This document shows, in pieces, positions 45,485 to 54,619 of a stretch of DNA of 64,000 nt. The notes beneath the pieces were generated by a model, which was not told where the DNA came from, ran no database searches, and was given only the letters and a program-made list of their open reading frames with translations. The stretch spans positions 23,184-87,183 of the forward strand of contig CAKXXW010000006.1 of the NCBI GenBank assembly GCA_934378145.1, in the 5' to 3' direction. The position numbers and the translations under genes are program-made. This stretch comes from an uncultured Eubacteriales bacterium. GTDB taxonomy: Bacteria > Bacillota > Clostridia > Oscillospirales > CAG-272. The first letter of the stretch is position 1. The number at the start of each line of letters is the position of its first letter.

Positions 45485-46098
45485 GTACGCAAAGAGGCAT
45501 AATCCTTGTCGTTTCGGGACCCGCCGGAAGCGGAAAAGGGACGGTCAACCGCGTTCTGCGGAATTCGGGAGATTTTGAGTTCTCGGTGTCGAGGACGACT
45601 CGCAAGCCCCGCCCCGGAGAGGTCGACGGTTCCGACTATTTCTTCGTCAGTCACGAGGAATTCGACGAATATCTGAAAGCCGGAGACTTTCTCGAATATA
45701 ACGAATACTGCGGCGAATTCTACGGCACCCCGAGAAGCTATGCCGAAAATGTGGTCGCCGGCGGCAAGAACATAATCCTCGAGATAGATGTCAACGGGGC
45801 CGAGCAGGTCAGACGGCAATGCCCCGAAGCCGTGCTTGTGATGCTTCTTCCTCCCTCGTTCGCCGAGCAGGAAAGGCGCCTTCGCGACCGCGGCACCGAG
45901 ACCGAGGACAAGATACTGAAAAGGCTCAGGCAGACCGAGAAGGAGCTTCAGCGCCTTGACCTTTATGATTACATAGTTTACAATGCGACCGGCGAGGCGG
46001 ACAAGGCTGTCGCCGACATAATGGCTATCGTCCGTGCCGAGCGCTGCTCGCGCAGAAGGAACACCGATGCCGAGATAAAATATTTTGCAAAAAATTAA
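45481..46098 (+). CDS. gmk: Guanylate kinase
   Basis: A 205-residue enzyme that phosphorylates GMP to GDP. P-loop VVSGPAGSGKGTVNRVLR; GMP-binding region SVSRTTRKPRPGEVDGSDYF and FLEYNEYCGEFYGTPRSYAE; then IILEIDVNGAEQVRRQCPEA and the lid RLRDRGTETEDKILKRL. The loop has PAGSGKG where PSGVGKG is more common, a conservative change. It overlaps remA by four bases and is followed 28 bases on by rpoZ. Confidence 0.97.
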   Translation: MSTQRGIILVVSGPAGSGKGTVNRVLRNSGDFEFSVSRTTRKPRPGEVDGSDYFFVSHEEFDEYLKAGDFLEYNEYCGEFYGTPRSYAENVVAGGKNIILEIDVNGAEQVRRQCPEAVLVMLLPPSFAEQERRLRDRGTETEDKILKRLRQTEKELQRLDLYDYIVYNATGEADKAVADIMAIVRAERCSRRRNTDAEIKYFAKN

Positions 46099-46126
46099 GG
46101 TTATATATTAAGGAGAACAAATCATT

Positions 46127-46441
46127 ATGATGATCAAACCCACGATCCAGGAGCTTACAAAGGGAAAAATAATCGATGGCGAGGAGCTTAACCGCTATCA
46201 GCTCGCCCTCGCGACCGCGAAGGGTGCAAGGCTCATCACCGACGAATATGTCCGCCAGAGAAGCGAAGCCGAGCGTGCCGCGGGTGTCAAGGAAGGCGAG
46301 CGTCCGCTTGCCGCCATGATCGACAAGGAGCTTAAGGACGAGAAGGCTGTAAGGCTCTCGATCGACCGCATCGCGGACGGAGAATTCGTTATAGTCGAGA
46401 GCGTTCCCACCGAGGAAGGCGACACCGTAACTGAAGACTGA
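46127..46441 (+). CDS. rpoZ: RNA polymerase omega subunit
   Basis: A 104-residue omega subunit, which helps assemble RNA polymerase around beta-prime. The family core NRYQLALATAKGARLI is followed by a somewhat longer basic/acidic middle and KPLAAMIDKEL-like ERPLAAMIDKELKDEKAVRL. Two ATGs in tandem at 46127 and 46130 are both possible; AAGGAGAAC precedes them. Its neighbours gmk and priA agree. The coaBC gene often found between rpoZ and priA in Bacillota is absent. Confidence 0.9.
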   Translation: MMIKPTIQELTKGKIIDGEELNRYQLALATAKGARLITDEYVRQRSEAERAAGVKEGERPLAAMIDKELKDEKAVRLSIDRIADGEFVIVESVPTEEGDTVTED

Positions 46442-46451
46442 GCCTTTTGCG

Positions 46452-48962
46452 ATGACTTCGGGCGCGACAAATGCCGAACCCCGCTATGCGGGAGTTTTCC
46501 TGCTCGACCTGCCGTATCAGGCAGACAGGATGTACGATTATTTCATACCGCAGGACCTCCGGGACTCAGCTGTACCGGGGGCGTTTGTCGTTGTGCCCTT
46601 CGGAGGTGGAAACCGTCGCCGGACGGGCATAATTACCGAGATACGCGAAAAGAGCGATGTGAAGCGCGCAAAACCCCTGCTTTCGGTGGGTGATGCTTCG
46701 TCGGCGCTCAGTACGGAGCAGCTTGAACTTTGTTTTTATATGAAGCGGCTGACGCTCTGTACCCTCGGCGACGCGGTCAAATCGGTGGCTCCCCCTTCTA
46801 TCGGTATCGGAAAGAAAAATATCACATACAGTCCCACGGGAAAGCCCACCGAACCCGACGGAGGAGAGCTTTCTCACGGCGAGCTGATAATCCTCGAGCA
46901 TATCAGGGATGCGGGGAGCATAAGAGAAGAAAATCTTGTTTCGGCTCACGGGGCGCAGACGCTCGAATACCTTCGCTCGCTTGAGGCGGGCGGATATATC
47001 TCGGCGGTGTCGGGGCTTTCGACCGTCGGATTCAGAAAAAAGAAATTTTACTCGCTCGCGGTAAACGGAGACGAGACCGCGGCGATCCTCGCCGGAGAGA
47101 AGGTCAGGGCGATGAAGCGCAAGCTGAACCTTCCCTCGCAGATAGCGATAATCAAGGCGCTTCTCGAATACGGGGAGCTTGCGGAGAATGAGCTTATCGA
47201 AAGAGCCGAAGGCTCGACCCCGCGCCAGCTCGCCACGATGGTCTCGAACGGACTTATCTGTGCCGAGGAACGCGATGATTTCGGTGACCTTTCGGACAAA
47301 ACACCGAAGAGCCTGCCGCCGCTGATCCCCAACGAAGAGCAGAAGGCGGCGCTGGAGACTCTTTCGGCGCTGACGGAGGACGGGAAACCTCACGCGGCGC
47401 TCCTTTACGGCGTGACGGGAAGCGGCAAGACCACCGTCATCCTCGGGATGATAGACAAGGTCACCTCATCGGGACGCGGAGTCATCGTCTTGCTGCCCGA
47501 GATCGCGCTGACGCCTCAGATGCTCGGAGTCTTCAGGTCGCGCTACGGTCCGCGCGTCGCCGTGATGCATTCGGGGCTTTCCGCGGGAGAGCGGCGCGAG
47601 GCGTATCTGCGTGTCCGTGACGGACTGTCGGATATCGTCGTCGGCACACGCTCGGCGGTCTTTGCTCCCGTGAAGGATCTCGGTATGATAGTCATTGACG
47701 AGGAGCAGGAGCATACCTACAAATCCGATATGTCGCCGAAATACCACGCCCGAGATATTGCGAGAAAGAGATGCGCCGACAGCTCGGCTCTGATGCTGCT
47801 CTCATCGGCAACTCCGTCGGTCGAGAGCTTCAAAAAGGCACAGGACGGGATATATACCCTTGTGCGGTTGAGATCAAGGTACGGAAGCGCCGGTCTGCCG
47901 CGCGTCACGATCGCCGATATGAGGCAGGAGGCGCACGGCGGAAATGTCTCTCCGCTCGGAAAGGTGCTGTCGGAGGAGCTTCTGCGCGTAAACGCCGCGG
48001 GAGAGCAGTCGATACTCTTCCTCAACAGGCGAGGCTACAATACCTTTGCTTCCTGCGTTGACTGCGGTGAGGCGGTAAGATGCCCGTCATGCTCGGTCGC
48101 CATGACCTACCACACAAAGAAGGAAAGCTACGAGGCGGGCGAGCTTGTCTGCCATTGGTGCGGGCGTAGGATGAAGATGCCCGAAAAGTGTCCGTCCTGC
48201 GGCTCAAAGCACCTCATCAGGTGCGGCTTCGGAACGCAGAAGGTCGAGCAGGAGCTTTCGGTGCTGATGCCCGACGCAAGGGTCTTGCGGATGGATGCCG
48301 ACACGACCTGTGCAAAGCTTTCATATGAGAATCTTCTGACCGAGTTCCGCGAGAGGGGCGATGTACTTCTCGGGACGCAGATGGTCACCAAGGGACACGA
48401 TTTCCCGCGTGTGACGCTTGTCGGGGTATTGCTTGCCGATATGTCTCTGTACCTTGACGATTACAGGGCAAATGAGCGAACCTTCTCGCTTCTCACGCAG
48501 GTGATAGGCAGAGCGGGACGCGCCGACCGCCCGGGACACGCGATAATACAGACAAACAATCCCGACAGCGATGTTATAAAGCTCGCCTGTGCGCAGGATT
48601 ACGATACATTTTACGAACACGAGATAGCTCTGCGGAAGCTTCTGACCTTCCCGCCGTTTTGTGATATTGTGCTGCTTACCGTCTCGCACGGAGACGAGCA
48701 TGAGCTGCTTGAGGCGGTGACACAGCTTAAGGCGGAGATAGACAAGCTGCTCGCGGGAGCCTATGCCGATGTGCCGAATATAATGTTCGGACCGTTTGAG
48801 GCTCCGGTATATAAAGTCGACGGAAAATACCGTATGCGCTTTGTCGTTAAGTGCAGGCTCAACAACAGGAGCCGCGGGCTTTTCTCGGAGATACTCAGAA
48901 CATTCCCGACCGGTGCGAAGAAGCCGGTGCTGTCGGTAGACCTCAATCCGACGAATCTTTGA
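46452..48962 (+). CDS. priA: Primosomal protein N' (replication restart helicase PriA)
   Basis: An 836-residue helicase that reloads the replisome at collapsed forks. The N-terminal 3'-DNA-binding domain (VFLLDLPYQADRMYDYFIP) precedes the helicase core: Walker A LLYGVTGSGKTTVIL, DEEQEH as Walker B, motif III LLSSATPSVESF, and motifs V/VI LLGTQMVTKGHDF and QVIGRAGRADRPG. The zinc-binding insertion has CVDCGEAVRCPSC and CHWCG, CPSC pairs. Length is slightly above the usual 730-810, owing to a longer middle. It starts 11 bases after rpoZ. Confidence 0.97.
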   Translation: MTSGATNAEPRYAGVFLLDLPYQADRMYDYFIPQDLRDSAVPGAFVVVPFGGGNRRRTGIITEIREKSDVKRAKPLLSVGDASSALSTEQLELCFYMKRLTLCTLGDAVKSVAPPSIGIGKKNITYSPTGKPTEPDGGELSHGELIILEHIRDAGSIREENLVSAHGAQTLEYLRSLEAGGYISAVSGLSTVGFRKKKFYSLAVNGDETAAILAGEKVRAMKRKLNLPSQIAIIKALLEYGELAENELIERAEGSTPRQLATMVSNGLICAEERDDFGDLSDKTPKSLPPLIPNEEQKAALETLSALTEDGKPHAALLYGVTGSGKTTVILGMIDKVTSSGRGVIVLLPEIALTPQMLGVFRSRYGPRVAVMHSGLSAGERREAYLRVRDGLSDIVVGTRSAVFAPVKDLGMIVIDEEQEHTYKSDMSPKYHARDIARKRCADSSALMLLSSATPSVESFKKAQDGIYTLVRLRSRYGSAGLPRVTIADMRQEAHGGNVSPLGKVLSEELLRVNAAGEQSILFLNRRGYNTFASCVDCGEAVRCPSCSVAMTYHTKKESYEAGELVCHWCGRRMKMPEKCPSCGSKHLIRCGFGTQKVEQELSVLMPDARVLRMDADTTCAKLSYENLLTEFRERGDVLLGTQMVTKGHDFPRVTLVGVLLADMSLYLDDYRANERTFSLLTQVIGRAGRADRPGHAIIQTNNPDSDVIKLACAQDYDTFYEHEIALRKLLTFPPFCDIVLLTVSHGDEHELLEAVTQLKAEIDKLLAGAYADVPNIMFGPFEAPVYKVDGKYRMRFVVKCRLNNRSRGLFSEILRTFPTGAKKPVLSVDLNPTNL

Positions 48963-48976
48963 AAGAAGGAAGAATT

Positions 48977-49432
48977 ATGGCAAAGCTGAAAATAAGAAAG
49001 CTCGGAGACGATATCCTCCGTTGCAAATCGCGCGATGTTGATGCTATCACACCGAGAACGCTGAAACTGCTTGACGATATGGCGGAGACTATGCGTGCCG
49101 CCGACGGGTGCGGACTTGCCGCGCCGCAGGTCGGAGTGCTTCGCAAGATAGTGGTCATCGAAACGCCCGAATCGGGGCTTATAGAGCTTATAAATCCCGT
49201 TATAACCGAGAGCTCGGGCGAGCAGGAGGCGGTCGAGGGCTGCCTTTCGATCCCCGGCAAGTCGGGCATCACGAAGCGCCCGATGAATGTCACGGTCGAG
49301 GCTCTCGACAGGTACGGCAAAAAGCGCGTTTACCACGGCAAGGATCTGCTCGCGCGAGCCTTCTGCCATGAGATAGATCACCTTTACGGCAAGCTCTATA
49401 TAGATATTGCCACGAATATTGAGGATTACTGA
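48977..49432 (+). CDS. def: Peptide deformylase
   Basis: A 151-residue metalloenzyme that removes the N-formyl group from new proteins. The three signature motifs are GCGLAAPQVG, EGCLSIPG and HEIDHLYG, giving Cys and two His as metal ligands and the catalytic Glu. The ATG at 48977 follows AAGGAAG; the longer frame would overlap priA. Four bases separate it from fmt, whose product adds the formyl group, a standard pairing. Confidence 0.97.
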   Translation: MAKLKIRKLGDDILRCKSRDVDAITPRTLKLLDDMAETMRAADGCGLAAPQVGVLRKIVVIETPESGLIELINPVITESSGEQEAVEGCLSIPGKSGITKRPMNVTVEALDRYGKKRVYHGKDLLARAFCHEIDHLYGKLYIDIATNIEDY

Positions 49433-49436
49433 AAAT

Positions 49437-50384
49437 ATGAAGATACTTTTTATGGGAACGCCCGATTTCGCGGTGTTTTCGCTTGATGCACTGACAGAGG
49501 CGGGCGAGGATATCATCGCCGTCGTCACGCAGACCGATAAGCCGCAGGGCAGGGGCTATGTCCTTACCCCTTCGGCGGTGAAACGCCGTGCGCAGGAGCT
49601 TTCGATACCCGTCTACCAACCGAAAACTCTTCGCGATGAAGCCTTTGCCGAGCTGCTGAGCGCTCTCGATCCCGAGATGATAGTCGTCGCGGCATACGGA
49701 AAGATACTTCCCGAAAATGTTATAAACTACCCGAAATACGGGTGCATCAATGTTCACGGTTCCTACTTGCCGAAATACCGCGGCGCTGCCCCTATGCAGA
49801 GGGCGATAATCGACGGCGAAGAATACACCGGCGTCACCATAATGTATATGGATGTCGGACTTGACACGGGCGATATGCTCGCGCGGGAGAAGATCGCGAT
49901 AGGACCCGACGACGATTTTGAGGTTATACACGACCGGATCGGAAAGACCGGCGCCGCTCTTCTCGTAAAGACGATAAATGATATAAAAGATGGCAGGGCG
50001 GTGAGAGAAAAACAGGATGACTCTCTCTCGACCTACGCTGCAAAGATAAGCAAGGAAGACCGGCTGATAGATTTTTCTCTTCCCGCAAAGAAGGTACACG
50101 ACCTTGTGCGCGGACTGTCTCCCGTGCCGCTGGCGCAGACCTTCACGGAAAAGGGAAGGCTTCTCAAGATCGTGAAGACCGCCGTCTCCGATAACGAAAA
50201 CGGAAATGCCGCTCCCGGGACGGTCGTCTCTGTTGACGGAGGAAGGATATGCGTTGCCTGCGGTGAAGGATGCGTCGATATACTCACACTGATACCCGAG
50301 GGCAAATCGAAGATGAGCGCGGCTGATTTTGTGAGGGGTCGCGGCATTTCGGCCGGAGAATTTCTGTGTCGGGACAAAAAATGA
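49437..50384 (+). CDS. fmt: Methionyl-tRNA formyltransferase
   Basis: A 315-residue enzyme that formylates initiator Met-tRNA using 10-formyl-tetrahydrofolate. Motifs: ILFMGTPDFAVFSLDAL, VTQTDKPQGRG, INVHGSYLPKYRGAAPMQRA (with the catalytic Asn-His region) and MDVGLDTGDMLAREKI. The C-terminal OB-fold binds tRNA. It follows def by four bases and overlaps rsmB (ATGA). Confidence 0.97.
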   Translation: MKILFMGTPDFAVFSLDALTEAGEDIIAVVTQTDKPQGRGYVLTPSAVKRRAQELSIPVYQPKTLRDEAFAELLSALDPEMIVVAAYGKILPENVINYPKYGCINVHGSYLPKYRGAAPMQRAIIDGEEYTGVTIMYMDVGLDTGDMLAREKIAIGPDDDFEVIHDRIGKTGAALLVKTINDIKDGRAVREKQDDSLSTYAAKISKEDRLIDFSLPAKKVHDLVRGLSPVPLAQTFTEKGRLLKIVKTAVSDNENGNAAPGTVVSVDGGRICVACGEGCVDILTLIPEGKSKMSAADFVRGRGISAGEFLCRDKK

Positions 50385-51676
50385 CCGCGAGGCAGCTCGC
50401 GCTGAAGGTGCTTCTGCGGTGTGAAAAGAGCGGTGGCTACTCTCCGATAGTCCTTGATACGGCGCTGTCCCGCTCGGAGCTTGATGTGAAGGATCGGGCG
50501 CTGGCAACAGCTCTCGTGACGGCTGTCATCTCGCACAGAATAACGCTCGATTATATAATAGGAAGACTTTCGAGCATTCCGGAAGAAAAGATCGAGGCTG
50601 AAACGAAAAATATCCTTCGTCTCGGGCTTTGCCAACTTAGATATTTTGACCGCATCCCCGCACACGCGGCGGTGAATGAGAGCGTAGCTCTTGCGCCTCA
50701 CCGCTCGGCGGGATTCGTGAATGCGGTCCTGAGAAGCTACCTGCGGCAGAGGGGGGAGATTTTGTTTCCCGCCGACGCACTCGACAGGCTTTCCGTGACC
50801 TATTCGGTCGACAGACTTGTCGCGGAGGAATTTGTAAACGCTTACGGATACGGGAAGGCAGAAAGCATACTTCGCGCCTTTTGTGAGACTCCGCGCCTGT
50901 CACTCAGGGTCAACACGCTGAAGACCGACCGCGAGAGCCTCATTTCAAGGCTCGGCGAAGGAGCGGAGGCATCTGCGCTCTCTCCATGCGGGATAATGCT
51001 TGACGGGGGAAATGTGACCTCGCTTCCAGGATTCGATACGGGGGAGTTCTTCGTTCAGGACACGGCGTCGCAGCTCTGTACCGCCGCTGTCGGAGGTGCG
51101 GACATTTCGGGCGGGCTTTTCATAGATGTCTGCTCCGCACCGGGGTCGAAGAGCTTCGGTGTTGCCATAGATATGAAAAATTCCGGGAAGGTGCTTTCCT
51201 TTGACCTTCACGAAAACAAGCTGAGCCTTGTTTCGGCGGGCGCCGAGAGACTCGGCATAGATATTATAGAAACGAAAAAGGCGGACGGCAGGGATTTTAT
51301 AAGTCCTCTCGCCGAAAGCGCCGACGCGGTGCTTTGCGATGTGCCTTGTTCGGGCTACGGAGTCCTTGCCAAAAAGCCCGAGATCAGGTACAAATCGCCG
51401 GGGGTCTGCGCCGCGCTGCCGGATATACAGTATTCGATACTTGAAAACTGCTCGCGCTATGTTAAGAAAGGCGGAGTGCTTGTTTACTCTACCTGCACGC
51501 TCCTGCCGCGTGAAAACGAAGAAAACGCGAAGCGCTTCCTCGCGGAGCACGGAGATCTTTTCACTCCGGAGGAATTTTCGGTGAACGGAAGGGATTACGC
51601 TGCTTTCACGACTCTTTTCCCCGACACCGACGGTACCGACGGATTCTTTATAGCAAAATTCAGGAGAAAACAGTAG
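50381..51676 (+). CDS. rsmB: 16S rRNA (cytosine-967-C5) methyltransferase
   Basis: A 431-residue RsmB. The N-terminal NusB-like RNA-binding domain (TARQLALKVLLRCEKSGGYS, then RHAAVNESV-like IPAHAAVNESVALA) is followed by the methyltransferase domain: SAM loop DVCSAPGSKSFGVAIDM, DVPCSGYGVLAKKPEIR with the motif IV cysteine and STCTLLPRENEENAKRFL with the motif VI catalytic cysteine. The ATG at 50381 overlaps the fmt stop. A metallopeptidase gene frequently placed between fmt and rsmB in Clostridia is missing. Confidence 0.95.
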   Translation: MTARQLALKVLLRCEKSGGYSPIVLDTALSRSELDVKDRALATALVTAVISHRITLDYIIGRLSSIPEEKIEAETKNILRLGLCQLRYFDRIPAHAAVNESVALAPHRSAGFVNAVLRSYLRQRGEILFPADALDRLSVTYSVDRLVAEEFVNAYGYGKAESILRAFCETPRLSLRVNTLKTDRESLISRLGEGAEASALSPCGIMLDGGNVTSLPGFDTGEFFVQDTASQLCTAAVGGADISGGLFIDVCSAPGSKSFGVAIDMKNSGKVLSFDLHENKLSLVSAGAERLGIDIIETKKADGRDFISPLAESADAVLCDVPCSGYGVLAKKPEIRYKSPGVCAALPDIQYSILENCSRYVKKGGVLVYSTCTLLPRENEENAKRFLAEHGDLFTPEEFSVNGRDYAAFTTLFPDTDGTDGFFIAKFRRKQ

Positions 51677-51682
51677 ATTCAG

Positions 51683-52765
51683 ATGGAAAAAAGCGAAAAC
51701 AGGGTCGAGCTTCTTTCACTCGGCTATGACGGACTCGTGTCGCTCCTTCTCTCGATAGGGGAGCCGAAATACAGAGCCGATCAGATATTCCCGCAGCTCC
51801 ACCGCGGGCTTTCGCCGTCCGAGATGACCAATGTCGGCAAGAGAGTCGGCGCTGAGATAGAAAAGGTCGCATATTACAGCCTTCCGTCGGTGCGCCGCAA
51901 GCTCGTTTCGGCGATAGACGGCACAGTAAAGTACCTTTTTGAGCTGAGCGACGGAAACTGTGTCGAGAGCGTCGTGATGGAGTATCACCACGGGCTTACG
52001 ATATGTATTTCCTCGCAGGTCGGGTGTCGGATGGGCTGTGCGTTCTGCGCTTCGACTATCGGGGGAAAGGTGCGTGACCTCACCCCGGGCGAGCTGCTCG
52101 GGCAGATCATAGCGGCTGAGAAGGATCTCGGCAAACGCATTTCCAATATCGTTATGATGGGTATCGGTGAGCCGCTCGACAACTATGACAATGTACTGAA
52201 ATTTCTTCGCCTTGTGAACGATCCGCGCGGGATATGCATAGGGTACAGGCATATTTCTCTCTCGACCTGCGGTCTTGCCGACAGGATAGATGACCTTGCG
52301 CGTGAGGATCTTCCGATAACCCTTTCGATCTCGCTTCATGCCGCCGACAACGAAACAAGGTCTTCGATAATGCCGGTGAACAGAAAATACAGTATAGAGA
52401 GGCTCCTTGATTCCTGCCGCAGATATTACGATGCGACGGGGCGAAGGATCTCGTTTGAATACACACTGATAGAGGGCAAGAACACCTCCGAGGCATCGGC
52501 GGAGCGGCTTGCCGCACTTCTCAATTCCTCCCTCAGACCGGGGAAGGGGACTCTGCCGATCCATGTGAACCTCATTCCGGTGAACGATGTCGCCGAGCGC
52601 GGCTTTACGCACCCGAAGACAGAGGAGATAAAGAGGTTTGCCGCAATACTTGAAAAACGCGGGATAAGGGCTACCGTGCGACGGAAGCTCGGTCCCGATA
52701 TAAACGCCTCCTGCGGTCAGCTCAGGAGAGCCGTGACAGAAAAAGAAGAGAAACCGGAGAACTGA
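51683..52765 (+). CDS. rlmN: Dual-specificity 23S rRNA/tRNA adenine-C2 methyltransferase RlmN
   Basis: A 360-residue radical-SAM methyltransferase acting on A2503 of 23S rRNA and A37 of tRNA. The cluster motif is CRMGCAFCAS; other marks are KYRADQIFPQLH, NIVMMGIGEPLDNYDNVLKF, HISLSTCGLADRID, TLSISLHAADNETRS and, near the C-terminus, GPDINASCGQL with the second catalytic cysteine. It lies between rsmB (six bases) and prpC (two bases). Confidence 0.97.
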   Translation: MEKSENRVELLSLGYDGLVSLLLSIGEPKYRADQIFPQLHRGLSPSEMTNVGKRVGAEIEKVAYYSLPSVRRKLVSAIDGTVKYLFELSDGNCVESVVMEYHHGLTICISSQVGCRMGCAFCASTIGGKVRDLTPGELLGQIIAAEKDLGKRISNIVMMGIGEPLDNYDNVLKFLRLVNDPRGICIGYRHISLSTCGLADRIDDLAREDLPITLSISLHAADNETRSSIMPVNRKYSIERLLDSCRRYYDATGRRISFEYTLIEGKNTSEASAERLAALLNSSLRPGKGTLPIHVNLIPVNDVAERGFTHPKTEEIKRFAAILEKRGIRATVRRKLGPDINASCGQLRRAVTEKEEKPEN

Positions 52766-52767
52766 CT

Positions 52768-53532
52768 ATGGTATTTTTCGGAGCAACCGACAAGGGGAAA
52801 AAAAGGAAAAACAATGAAGACAGATTTGCCTGCTGCCGACCGGCGGACAACGCTGTCCTTCTCGTCGTCTGCGACGGGATGGGCGGGGAAGCCGGCGGCG
52901 AGATCGCGGCGCAGACCGCTGTCGATGTTTTTCTTAAAACCGTGAATTCTCAGGTCGCCGACAGTTGTGTCGGAGGGAAGTACACTCCCGAAGACGCGGA
53001 GGAGGATATGACTCGGATACTCGGGCAGGCGGTCGATAACGCCAACACCGAGGTGCTTGACACCGCTGCGCACAACAAGCGCCTTGAGGGTATGGGGGCG
53101 ACTCTGACCGCGATACTTTCGATGACCTCTCCCGATCTGACATATGCCGTGAACCTCGGGGACAGCCGTGCCTATGTCGTCGGCAAAAAGAGGATCGTTC
53201 AGATAACGAAGGATCATTCCTACATACAGTACCTTGTCGATACCGGAAAGATCACGGCGGAGCAGGCTGAGAAGCGCACCGACCGCAATGTCATCGTGAA
53301 GGCGGTGGGCATCTCTCCCACGGCTCTTCCCGATATGTTCAGGGTCGAGAGAAGAAAGGGCGAGATGCTCCTTCTCTGTACCGACGGACTCAGCGGAATG
53401 CTCTCCGACGAGGATATTCAGGGTATCGTCTCGATGCCCGGGGCGACTCCCGAAACGGCTGTCGACCGTCTGATAAAGCTCGCAAACGACGCGGGAGGCG
53501 ATGACAATATCACCGTCATCGTTGCCGAATGA
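52768..53532 (+). CDS. prpC: Serine/threonine phosphatase PrpC (PP2C family)
   Basis: A 254-residue PP2C phosphatase that opposes the neighbouring kinase. Metal-binding motifs are in place: GKKRKNNEDRF, VCDGMGGEAGGEIAA, GMGATLTAIL, NLGDSRAYVVG, TDGLSGML and DDNITVIVAE. The order rlmN-prpC-prkC-rsgA is conserved in Bacillota. The prkC start lies ten bases downstream. Confidence 0.95.
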   Translation: MVFFGATDKGKKRKNNEDRFACCRPADNAVLLVVCDGMGGEAGGEIAAQTAVDVFLKTVNSQVADSCVGGKYTPEDAEEDMTRILGQAVDNANTEVLDTAAHNKRLEGMGATLTAILSMTSPDLTYAVNLGDSRAYVVGKKRIVQITKDHSYIQYLVDTGKITAEQAEKRTDRNVIVKAVGISPTALPDMFRVERRKGEMLLLCTDGLSGMLSDEDIQGIVSMPGATPETAVDRLIKLANDAGGDDNITVIVAE

Positions 53533-53542
53533 GGGGGACGAG

Positions 53543-54619
53543 ATGAACAGACCCGAAAAACTCATAGGAAAGACCTTCGGCGGGCGCTACACGGTAGTCA
53601 GCGTTGTCGGCATCGGGGGAATGTCGGTCGTTTTCGGCGCATACGATACCGAAAACAAATGCACCGTGGCGCTCAAGCTCCTTGATGAAAGCTCGTGTGA
53701 GTCCGATGCGGCGAGAGCCGAAGCCGAGGAACGCTTCAAAAACGAGATCAATGCCATGGCGCGCCTGTCACACCCGAATATCGTAAACATCCTCGATGTC
53801 TCGAAGCCCGGCGAACCTCTCTACTTCGTCATGGAGTATATCGAGGCGAACACGCTCAAGCATAAGATAGACGAAAACGGCGCACTGACGCCGGAGGAAA
53901 CGCTCTACTACTCCGAACAGATCCTGCGCGCGCTGATACATGCTCATTCAAAGGGGATAGTACACTGCGATATAAAGCCGCAGAATATTATGCTCCTGCC
54001 CGACGGGAGCCTCAAGCTCGCCGATTTCGGAATTGCGAGGATCGTGGACTCAAAGAACAACAGGGAATCGGATATGGCTGTCGGGACGGTCTATTATATA
54101 AGTCCCGAACAGGCTTCGGGAAGAAAGATCGGACCGGGGTCGGATATATATTCACTCGGAGTAATGATGTACGAAATGGCGACGGGAAGGCTGCCGTTTT
54201 CGGCAAGCGACACCTCCGCTGTTTCGCGAATGCATATGGAGGCTAAGCCTCTCCGTCCGCGGGTCATCGACCCCGATATTCCGCGCGGACTTGAGCAGAT
54301 AATCCTTCACGCGATAGAAAAAACGCCTTTTATGCGTTTTCAGAATGCTTCCGCGATGCTCGATGCGGTGATAACTCTCGAAAACAATCCCTACACGGTG
54401 TTTGAATTCAACCGCGAAGCCGATGACCGGCGGAGCGAGCCGACAAACGGGGAAACCGAAACGAACGGTATCAGCGGATGGATCTTTGCGCTTCTCGGCA
54501 TCGGGGCGGCTTTTCTGGTCGTTCTGGCAGTCACACTTATAATACTTGCCGTGAAGGGTGTTATATTCTCCGGAACGCTGCTTCCCGCGTCGTTGCCTTA
54601 TTGCCTATGGACAAGCTGA
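53543..54619 (+). CDS. prkC: PrkC-like serine/threonine protein kinase without PASTA domains
   Basis: A 358-residue membrane kinase. Kinase motifs: glycine loop GIGGMSVVFGAYD, VALKLL lysine, catalytic loop IVHCDIKPQNIML, LADFGIAR and GTVYYISPEQASG. The catalytic loop has Cys where HRD kinases have Arg. One transmembrane helix lies at about 312-338 (IFALLGIGAAFLVVLAVTLI). Normal PrkC continues into three to five extracellular PASTA domains that bind peptidoglycan; here only some 19 residues follow before the stop, and rsgA already starts 13 bases inside the gene. The sensor part is thus missing. The ATG follows GAGGGGGA. Confidence 0.9.
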   Translation: MNRPEKLIGKTFGGRYTVVSVVGIGGMSVVFGAYDTENKCTVALKLLDESSCESDAARAEAEERFKNEINAMARLSHPNIVNILDVSKPGEPLYFVMEYIEANTLKHKIDENGALTPEETLYYSEQILRALIHAHSKGIVHCDIKPQNIMLLPDGSLKLADFGIARIVDSKNNRESDMAVGTVYYISPEQASGRKIGPGSDIYSLGVMMYEMATGRLPFSASDTSAVSRMHMEAKPLRPRVIDPDIPRGLEQIILHAIEKTPFMRFQNASAMLDAVITLENNPYTVFEFNREADDRRSEPTNGETETNGISGWIFALLGIGAAFLVVLAVTLIILAVKGVIFSGTLLPASLPYCLWTS

